From NCBI GenBank assembly GCA_947575935.1, contig CANPPM010000075.1, forward strand, positions 1-10,552: a stretch of DNA of 10,552 bases. Direction: 5' to 3'. The position numbers and the translations under genes are program-made. The notes under the pieces are model-generated. The model ran no database searches and had not been told where the DNA came from. It saw only the letters and a program-made list of their open reading frames with translations. This DNA is from an uncultured Butyricicoccus sp. (lineage in GTDB: Bacteria > Bacillota > Clostridia > Oscillospirales > Butyricicoccaceae). Of the stretch, positions 5,049 to 10,552 are shown one piece after another (position 1 is the first letter of the stretch; each line of letters opens with the position of its first letter).

Positions 5049-6569
5049 ATGAAAAAAAATCATCGGTCCCGGCGGCGGCATGCGCCGGCCGGTTCCGCCG
5101 AACATGAAATAAAAGTGCAGCATACCCCCGGCGGCCTTCGGGGGCGCTGGCTTGTGAATTCGGTGAGTTTTGTCGTGGTCATTCTGGCAGCGGTCATTAT
5201 CTTTGTATCGGTCGGCGTGTCACAGTATTATTATACGACCATCCGGAACAATCTTCAGGGACGTGCCAATACCACGGCAGCGACCTTCCGTAATTACTGG
5301 ACCAGCAGCTATGAACAGTTCTACTCATCGGCCAGCCGTTATGTCGTAGAGTATGAATTTAAGGACAAGCTCGAAGTGCAGTTTTTGAACCAGTACAGCC
5401 GTGTGATCCTTTCGACCTCGGGGCTTACCGCCGATTCCATCCCTGCCACCGGCGACGTGGAAAAAGCGCTGACCTCGTTGGAAAGCACCTCGTGGATTGG
5501 GGAAGATCCGCTTTCCGGCGAACGTGTTATGAGCTGCACCACCCCGCTGTTTACTGAAAACGGCGACCTGATCGGCGGGCTGCGCGTCATTACCTCACTG
5601 ACCATCGCCGAGCGGCAGATCCACCAGATTATCTTGCTTTCACTGCTGGCAAGCGTTGTGCTGATCTCACTGGTGCTGCTGTCCAACCGTTATTTTATCA
5701 AAACCATCCTGGAGCCGGTCGTACGCATCAACGAAATTGTACGGGAAATCACGGCAGGCCGTTACGGCATGCGCCTGCAAAAGGTATATGACGACGAAAT
5801 CGGCCAGCTGTGCGATAGCATCAACAGCATGTCTGAAGAGATTGCGCGGGCGGAGCGGATGAAAAACGACTTTATTTCCTCCCTTTCCCACGAGCTGCGC
5901 ACGCCGCTGACTGCAATCGGCGGCTGGAGCGAAACCCTGCTTGCAGGCGGCGGCGAGGATCCGGAGGAGCTGATGCAGGGGCTGGAAATCATACAGAAGG
6001 AAGCGGGCCGCCTGACCAGCATGGTCGAGGAGCTGATGGATTACGCACGCATCGAAAGCGGGCGGATGAAGCTGACCGTTGAGAACTTCGACTTATCGCT
6101 GGAGTTATATGAAGCGGTCTATATGTATGAAAATCTGCTGCAGCGGGAGCATATTGTACTAGACTACGACGAGAACCCCGATGAAAACTATTTCATCTCC
6201 GGGGACCGGCACCGGATGAAACAGGTTTTCCTGAATGTGATCGACAATGCAGCCAAATACGGCGCGGATGGCGGAAAGATTAAGGTCTCTATCGTGCGCC
6301 GCCAAAATAAAATCCGCGTAAAGGTGCGTGATTTCGGTCCGGGGATCCCGGAGGCCGAGCTGCCGTTTGTCAAGGAAAAATTTTATAAGGGCAGTTCCAA
6401 ACAGCGCGGCAGCGGTATTGGCCTTGCCGTAACCGACGAAATTGTCAAGCTGCACGGCGGCAAGCTGGAGATTCGCAGCCGTGTGGGCGAAGGGACCATC
6501 GTCGTGATCACGGTCCCGGCGGCCCTGCCCGCGAAAACCGAAAATACGCAGGAGGAAACGCATGAATAA
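5049..6569 (+). CDS. Membrane sensor histidine kinase with HAMP domain
   Basis: A 506-residue sensor kinase that should phosphorylate the upstream regulator. A basic cytoplasmic N-terminus is followed by a first membrane helix (about 36-58), an extracytoplasmic sensor domain (about 59-190, mixed alpha/beta, possibly single-Cache/PAS-like), a second helix (about 193-213) and a HAMP linker (about 214-267). The HisKA helix has SSLSHELRTPLT with phosphoacceptor His281. The ATPase domain has the N-box QVFLNVIDNAAKYG (Asn396/Asn400), the G1 box DFGPGIP (428-434) and the G2 box RGSGIGLA (453-460). I start at ATG 5049 because GGGAG lies just before it; the in-frame ATG 4971 has no ribosome site and sits in a hairpin. 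The stop overlaps the next gene by 8 nt, implying coupled translation with the DUF1385 protein. Confidence 0.92.
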   Translation: MKKNHRSRRRHAPAGSAEHEIKVQHTPGGLRGRWLVNSVSFVVVILAAVIIFVSVGVSQYYYTTIRNNLQGRANTTAATFRNYWTSSYEQFYSSASRYVVEYEFKDKLEVQFLNQYSRVILSTSGLTADSIPATGDVEKALTSLESTSWIGEDPLSGERVMSCTTPLFTENGDLIGGLRVITSLTIAERQIHQIILLSLLASVVLISLVLLSNRYFIKTILEPVVRINEIVREITAGRYGMRLQKVYDDEIGQLCDSINSMSEEIARAERMKNDFISSLSHELRTPLTAIGGWSETLLAGGGEDPEELMQGLEIIQKEAGRLTSMVEELMDYARIESGRMKLTVENFDLSLELYEAVYMYENLLQREHIVLDYDENPDENYFISGDRHRMKQVFLNVIDNAAKYGADGGKIKVSIVRRQNKIRVKVRDFGPGIPEAELPFVKEKFYKGSSKQRGSGIGLAVTDEIVKLHGGKLEIRSRVGEGTIVVITVPAALPAKTENTQEETHE

Positions 6570-7563
6570 CTATTTTTCCCGTCTGCCCCGGCTGGTGTCC
6601 GGCGCGGCGGCAGCCGGGCTCGCTTTTGGCTCCGGTAAAAAAAAGACTACCATCGGCGGCCAGGCCCTCATCGAGGGCATTATGATGAAGGGCCCCAAAC
6701 GGACCTGTATCTGCGTGCGCAAGCCCGATCAGGAATTGGTTTTTCGGGAGGAGGATGCCAGGCCGGCGGCCGCTTTCGGGCGGCTGCCGGTCTTCCGCGG
6801 GATGTACGGCCTATTTACCGCCATGAAGGATGGCGTGGATGCCATCAACTATTCGGCTTCCTTCTTTGAAAAAGAGGAGCCAGCCGGGGAACCGTCCCGG
6901 CTGGAACAATGGTTGGAACGTAAGCTCAGCTCCGCGCGGCTGGAAAAGGCCGTCATGGCCGTTGCAATGGCCGTGGGCATCGGCATGCCGGTCGTACTGT
7001 TTTTTGTACTGCCCGCGCTGCTGGTCGGCCTGGCGCCTGAGAACGCGCCCTTCTGGACCCGGAACCTCCTGGAAAGCGCGGTGCGCATCGTGATCTTTCT
7101 GCTGTTCATGTGGTCGGTATCGCATATGAAGGACATCCGGCGCACCTTTGAATATCATGGCGGCGAGCACAAGACCATCTTCTGCTATGAGGACGGGCTT
7201 GCGCTAACCGTCGAAAATGTACGGGGAATGCCGCGCTTTCACCCACGCTGCGGGACCAGTTTCATGTTTGTGATGATCCTGATCAGTATCGTTGTATTTT
7301 CGGTAGTCTTTTCCCTGATTACAACGACCAACCCGTGGCTGCGCATGGCGCTGCGCCTGATCATGCTGCCGCTTGTGGTCGGCATCTCCTATGAAATCAA
7401 CCGTTATGCGGGGCGCTATGACAATGCGCTGACCAATATCCTGCGCTGGCCCGGCATCCAGATGCAGCATCTGACCGTTTTTGAACCTGACGACAGCATG
7501 ATCGAGGTTGCAATCGAAGCCATGAAACGCGTCATCCCGGACGACGGCAGCGATAATTGGTAA
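6562..7563 (+). CDS. DUF1385 family membrane protein (YqhQ-like)
   Basis: A 333-residue multi-spanning protein of a widely conserved but poorly characterised family. Typical family signatures are visible: IGGQALIEGIMMKGP (31-45), HGGEHK (199-204), FHPRCGTSF (226-234) and a C-terminal NRYAGRYDN…RWPGIQMQHLTVFEPDD part. Hydrophobic segments lie at about 131-157, 172-188, 233-254 and 261-277. The His/Glu/Cys-rich motifs could bind a metal or form an active site, but no reaction is established that I can rely on. The start at ATG 6562 has GGAGG (6551-6555) and lies inside the kinase stop region, an 8-nt overlap. The family is commonly found next to prmC in Firmicutes, as here. Length is normal and nothing looks broken. 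Confidence 0.88.
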   Translation: MNNYFSRLPRLVSGAAAAGLAFGSGKKKTTIGGQALIEGIMMKGPKRTCICVRKPDQELVFREEDARPAAAFGRLPVFRGMYGLFTAMKDGVDAINYSASFFEKEEPAGEPSRLEQWLERKLSSARLEKAVMAVAMAVGIGMPVVLFFVLPALLVGLAPENAPFWTRNLLESAVRIVIFLLFMWSVSHMKDIRRTFEYHGGEHKTIFCYEDGLALTVENVRGMPRFHPRCGTSFMFVMILISIVVFSVVFSLITTTNPWLRMALRLIMLPLVVGISYEINRYAGRYDNALTNILRWPGIQMQHLTVFEPDDSMIEVAIEAMKRVIPDDGSDNW

Positions 7564-7669
7564 TGCACCGCAGCGATATAAACTGCAGCGGAGCCTGCCC
7601 AAACAGCAGGACTTCCGGGCAAAACTTACAGAGAACAGACAAAACGACCGGGAGGGGGATACAACCGAC

Positions 7670-8539
7670 ATGGCCACCACCATCAATGAATTATATTTGG
7701 AACTTTTTAAACGTTTCCGGCAGGCGGGTACGCCCTCGCCCTCGCTGGAGGCGCGTGAGCTGACAGCTTTTGTCTGCCATGCCGACAAAAAGCGTACTGC
7801 AAGCTGGGCGCATATCTACCTCGACGGCGGCACAATCGACGATGCCAATCAGCTGGCTGACCGCTATTTGGGCGGTGAGCCGCTGGCCTATCTATTGGGC
7901 GAATGGGACTTTTACGGGCTGACCTTCCAGGTAACGCCCGCGGCGCTGATTCCGCGTTCAGACACCGAGGCGCTGTGTGAGCTCGCCATCCACCGGGCCC
8001 AAGAGGTAATGGAGCCGCGGGTGCTTGACCTATGCTGCGGCTCAGGCTGTATCGGCATCGCATTGCTGCATGCGGTTGAGGACGCGACGGTCTATGCCGC
8101 CGACCTTTCAGAGGACGCGCTGCTGCTGGCGGTAGAAAACGCCCGGCGGCTTGGCGTTTCGGCGCGGTTCCGCCCTGTGCGCTGCAACGCGCTGGTCGAG
8201 CCGCCTTCCGCGCTGGGGGCATTCCACATCATCGCATGCAACCCGCCGTACATCAGCAAGGAAGAAATGAAGATCCTGGATCCCAGCGTGAAAAACTATG
8301 AACCGCGCTTAGCGCTGTACGGCGGCGCAGACGGCCTGGATTTTTACCGCTCGATTACAAAGTACTGGCTGGAAGCGCTGGTACCTGGCGGAATGTTGTA
8401 TTTTGAATGCGGCTGGCAGCAGGCTGACGAGGTCGTAACACTGTGCGAACGGGCCGGCCTGCTGGATATCTGCGTGCACGAGGATCTGTCCGGCATCCAA
8501 CGTGTGGTCAGCGCACGGGCCCCTCGCGGCGGGCGATAG
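7670..8539 (+). CDS. prmC: Peptide chain release factor N5-glutamine methyltransferase
   Basis: PrmC uses S-adenosylmethionine to methylate the Gln of the GGQ motif in release factors RF1 and RF2, which aids translation termination. The 289-residue length is normal. An N-terminal helical domain (about 1-85) with GGEPLAYLLGEWDFYG is followed by LIPRSDTE (93-100; the usual form is RPxTE), the SAM motif DLCCGSGCIGIALL (120-133), the acidic strand end AADLS (144-148) and the catalytic NPPY (191-194) that positions the glutamine. ATG 7670 follows GGAGGGGG (7651-7658) with a rather long 11-nt spacing. The 106-nt gap after the DUF1385 gene holds only a weak CCTGC/GCAGG stem and no T-run. The release-factor gene prfA, often adjacent, is not next to it here. 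Confidence 0.93.
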   Translation: MATTINELYLELFKRFRQAGTPSPSLEARELTAFVCHADKKRTASWAHIYLDGGTIDDANQLADRYLGGEPLAYLLGEWDFYGLTFQVTPAALIPRSDTEALCELAIHRAQEVMEPRVLDLCCGSGCIGIALLHAVEDATVYAADLSEDALLLAVENARRLGVSARFRPVRCNALVEPPSALGAFHIIACNPPYISKEEMKILDPSVKNYEPRLALYGGADGLDFYRSITKYWLEALVPGGMLYFECGWQQADEVVTLCERAGLLDICVHEDLSGIQRVVSARAPRGGR

Positions 8540-8596
8540 TATGCCAGGGGCCGCGTATCGTGTATCAAGAAGCATTTTGGGAGGGATATAAACAGA

Positions 8597-9805
8597 ATGG
8601 CACAGAAAAAACAGCCTCTGCCGCGGATCAAACCGGCGGATGACAAGCAAAAGGCGCTTGCTAAAGTGCTGGGCGAGCTTGAAAAAACCCATGGCAAAGG
8701 CACGATCATGCGCCTGGGAGAAAACGTCGCGATGAGCGTCGATCATATTTCGACCGGTTCCATCGGGCTGGATGTCGCGCTTGGCATCGGCGGCCTGCCG
8801 CGCGGACGTATCATCGAGATTTACGGGCCGGAATCTTCGGGCAAAACAACCATTGCGCTGCATTGCGTAGCGCAGGCGCAAAAGGCGGGCGGTGAAGCGG
8901 CCTTTGTTGATGCCGAGCATGCGCTGGATCCCATCTATGCCCGCGCGCTGGGGGTTGACATCGACTCGCTTCTGGTTTCCCAACCAGACTGCGGCGAACA
9001 AGGGCTTGAAATCGCCGACGCGCTGGTCCGCTCAGGCGCGCTCGACATCGTAGTGGTTGACTCCGTTGCCGCGCTCGTCCCCCGCGCCGAAATCGAAGGG
9101 GAAATGGGGGACTCTTTTGTCGGCCTGCACGCCCGCCTGATGAGCCAGGCGCTGCGCAAGCTCGCGGGCTCGATTGCAAAATCCAATTGTACGGTCATCT
9201 TTATCAACCAGCTGCGAGAAAAGGTCGGCGTCATCTATGGCAGCGCAGAAGTCACGACCGGCGGCCGGGCGCTGAAATTCTACGCCTCTGTGCGCATCGA
9301 CGTCCGCCGCGCTGAGGCAATCAAGAACGGCAGCGAGCTCATTGGCAACCATACCCGCTGCAAGGTCGTCAAAAACAAGGTTGCGCCACCGTTTAAAGAG
9401 GCAGAATTTGACATTATGTATGGGGAGGGCATTTCCTTCACCGGCGAACTAGTCGACATGGGCGTCGAGTTTGACCTAGTGCAAAAATCGGGCGCTTGGT
9501 ACTCCATGAACGGCGTCCGCCTCGGGCAGGGTCGGGACAATGCCAAGACCTATTTTAAGGAACATCCGGACGAGGCCGAAGCCTTACACAAACAGATCAT
9601 GGAGGCGATCTCCAGACATAAAGCCAGCCCGGCAGCCGTCTCCAGGGACGTGGAGACAGGGGACGAGCTCCCGGAATACGATGGGGAAGAAGCAGCCAGC
9701 TATCCCGAGGCGGCCGCGGCGCCCAAAAAAACGAGGGGGCGCAGCACAGCTTCCAAAGCGGTAGCGATTGACGCCGATGACTTCGACGACGACCTGGATA
9801 TCTGA
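8597..9805 (+). CDS. recA: Recombinase A
   Basis: RecA forms ATP-dependent filaments on single-stranded DNA, drives strand exchange in recombinational repair and triggers LexA self-cleavage. At 402 residues it is about 50 longer than E. coli RecA. Walker A is GPESSGKTT (77-85, Lys83), the catalytic Glu is in FVDAEHALD (Glu107), the Walker B strand is IVVVDSVAAL (151-160) and the ATP-sensing Gln is Gln205 (INQ). Loop L1 is about 167-176 and L2 about 206-221. The extra length is a C-terminal tail (about 345-402) with a basic stretch KKTRGR and the acidic end DADDFDDDLDI. Relative to E. coli, L1 has Phe for His163 and L2 has Tyr, Ser, Ala and Val at 203, 205, 206 and 208. ATG 8597 follows GGGAGGG (8580-8586). 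The 57-nt gap after prmC has no promoter or LexA box I can see. Confidence 0.97.
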   Translation: MAQKKQPLPRIKPADDKQKALAKVLGELEKTHGKGTIMRLGENVAMSVDHISTGSIGLDVALGIGGLPRGRIIEIYGPESSGKTTIALHCVAQAQKAGGEAAFVDAEHALDPIYARALGVDIDSLLVSQPDCGEQGLEIADALVRSGALDIVVVDSVAALVPRAEIEGEMGDSFVGLHARLMSQALRKLAGSIAKSNCTVIFINQLREKVGVIYGSAEVTTGGRALKFYASVRIDVRRAEAIKNGSELIGNHTRCKVVKNKVAPPFKEAEFDIMYGEGISFTGELVDMGVEFDLVQKSGAWYSMNGVRLGQGRDNAKTYFKEHPDEAEALHKQIMEAISRHKASPAAVSRDVETGDELPEYDGEEAASYPEAAAAPKKTRGRSTASKAVAIDADDFDDDLDI

Positions 9806-9810
9806 CGCCG

Positions 9811-10317
9811 ATGTGTAATACGCAGGAACGGGCGCCGGAAACCCGCGGGGCGCTGGAAGCACGCTATCAACGTGCACTGGAGGCTGCCGGACGGCAGCTG
9901 TCCTATCGGGCGCTGAGCGAGGACGCCCTGCACAAAAAGCTTTTGGAAAAGGGCCACGCAGAGGACGCGGCAGCGTATGCCGTTGCGTGGCTGCACGAAC
10001 GCAGGCTGCTGAACGACGAGGACCTGGCCCGCTCCATGGTGCGTTCCTACGCGCGCAAAGGGTACGGGGCGCTCCGAATCCGCCAGGAACTGCTGCGGCA
10101 TGGTATCCACCGTGCGCAGGCAGAAGCTGCGCTGGAAGGCTTTGACGCCGGTCTTGATCAGATGACCGCCCTACTGGATAAACGGCTGCGCGGCGACCTT
10201 TCCGACCGGCGCGAAATCGAAAAGGCGGTGGCCGCCCTTCGGCGGCGCGGCTTCCGCTGGGACGAGATCCGCCGCGCACTGGACGCCTACTGTGCGGACG
10301 ACAGGGAACAGGATTGA
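9811..10317 (+). CDS. recX: RecA regulator RecX
   Basis: RecX binds RecA filaments and limits their growth and activity. The 168-residue protein is all-helical with the repeated three-helix pattern of the family: RALSEDALHKKLLEKGH (33-49), WLHERRLLNDEDLARSMVRSYA (60-81), the hallmark RIRQELLRHGI (89-99) and a last repeat ending RRRGFRWDEIRRALD (144-158). It starts 5 nt after the recA stop, the usual recA–recX pairing. No Shine-Dalgarno is visible before ATG 9811, so translation probably depends on ribosomes finishing recA. This would keep RecX far below RecA, which fits its inhibitory role. Confidence 0.92.
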   Translation: MCNTQERAPETRGALEARYQRALEAAGRQLSYRALSEDALHKKLLEKGHAEDAAAYAVAWLHERRLLNDEDLARSMVRSYARKGYGALRIRQELLRHGIHRAQAEAALEGFDAGLDQMTALLDKRLRGDLSDRREIEKAVAALRRRGFRWDEIRRALDAYCADDREQD

Positions 10318-10329
10318 GGAACCTAACTT

Positions 10330-10552
10330 ATGATACAACCTAAAATTGGATTGCTCTCGCTCGGCTGCGCCAAAAATCTGGTCGACAGCGAGCATATGCT
10401 GTCACAGCTGCGCGCCGCAGGGTATCCTGTCACAGCGCATATGGAGCAGGCGGAAGTGGCGGTAATCAACACCTGCGGATTCATTGAAGCCGCCAAACAG
10501 GAGGCAATCAACGCCATCCTGGAGACCGCCCAATATAAGCGAACCGGCGTCC
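10330..10552 (+). CDS. rimO: Ribosomal protein S12 methylthiotransferase, 5' part
   Basis: The first 74 codons of a radical-SAM methylthiotransferase run off the window end. The start at ATG 10330 follows GAGGA (10316-10320), which overlaps the recX stop. The visible part is the N-terminal UPF0004/MTTase domain with LLSLGCAKNLVDSEHML (8-24, Cys13) and VINTCGFIEAAKQEAI (45-60, Cys49), two of the three cysteines that hold the auxiliary iron-sulfur cluster. The SLGCAKNLVDSE form fits RimO, which modifies an Asp of S12, better than the tRNA enzymes MiaB and MtaB. The radical-SAM CxxxCxxC motif and TRAM domain lie beyond the window, so RimO is favoured but not proven. Confidence 0.88.
   Translation, partial: MIQPKIGLLSLGCAKNLVDSEHMLSQLRAAGYPVTAHMEQAEVAVINTCGFIEAAKQEAINAILETAQYKRTGV

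Noticed and set aside
9584..10279. Minus-strand frame of 231 codons over recA end and recX
   Set aside because: It has Arg/Pro/Ala-rich shadow composition and covers two secure genes.
1..10552. CRISPR array, insertion sequence, tRNA or rRNA genes, or prophage genes
   Set aside because: I saw no regular spaced repeats, transposase motifs, tRNA cloverleaf or phage gene; the window is chromosomal core plus an envelope-signalling cluster.

Overview
The window looks like chromosomal DNA from a GC-rich member of the Clostridia, most likely Oscillospirales (Ruminococcaceae/Oscillospiraceae-like). I base this on strong AGGAGG-type ribosome sites, sigma-A promoters of Gram-positive type, Gram-positive lipoprotein signals, a DUF1385–prmC gene order, and a RecA with a long acidic tail. 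This placement is inferred from gene content and style, not from a search.

Left part (1-2018): a hairpin of terminator type (3-41), a 44-residue two-helix membrane ORF that is too short for usual gene calling (60-194), and a convergent gene on the minus strand (255-2018). The minus-strand gene encodes a 587-residue lipoprotein with an SH3-like segment and an M15 (VanY-type) zinc D,D-carboxypeptidase domain. Its SH3-like segment appears to be split by a long charged and Ala/Pro/Glu/Ser-rich insert.

Divergent control region (2019-2472): a near-consensus sigma-A promoter faces left (TTGACT-17-TATACT) and gives the M15 gene a leader of about 207 nt. That leader holds a 13-bp hairpin overlapping a small GC hairpin with a T6 tract, a possible attenuator. 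An extended -10 promoter faces right and drives the main gene string.

Right part (2473-10552, all plus strand): FG-GAP/VCBS-like lipoprotein, single-domain PAS protein, OmpR/PhoB-type response regulator, membrane sensor histidine kinase, DUF1385 membrane protein, prmC (release-factor glutamine methyltransferase), recA, recX, and the first 74 codons of rimO (ribosomal protein S12 methylthiotransferase). Gaps are short or overlapping in most places, and I saw no clear internal terminator, so much of this may be one long operon that passes from envelope signalling to housekeeping genes.

How the genes may work together: the two lipoproteins are transcribed divergently, and the lipoprotein–PAS–regulator–kinase series looks like an envelope or metabolic sensing unit, possibly controlling the M15 cell-wall enzyme (inference). 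prmC, recA, recX and rimO are conserved core genes. I found no mobile element, CRISPR array, tRNA or rRNA, and no clear evidence of a wholly new system. The points most worth a second look are the split SH3/M15 protein, its leader RNA, the lipoprotein–PAS–two-component cluster, and unusual DNA-loop residues in RecA.
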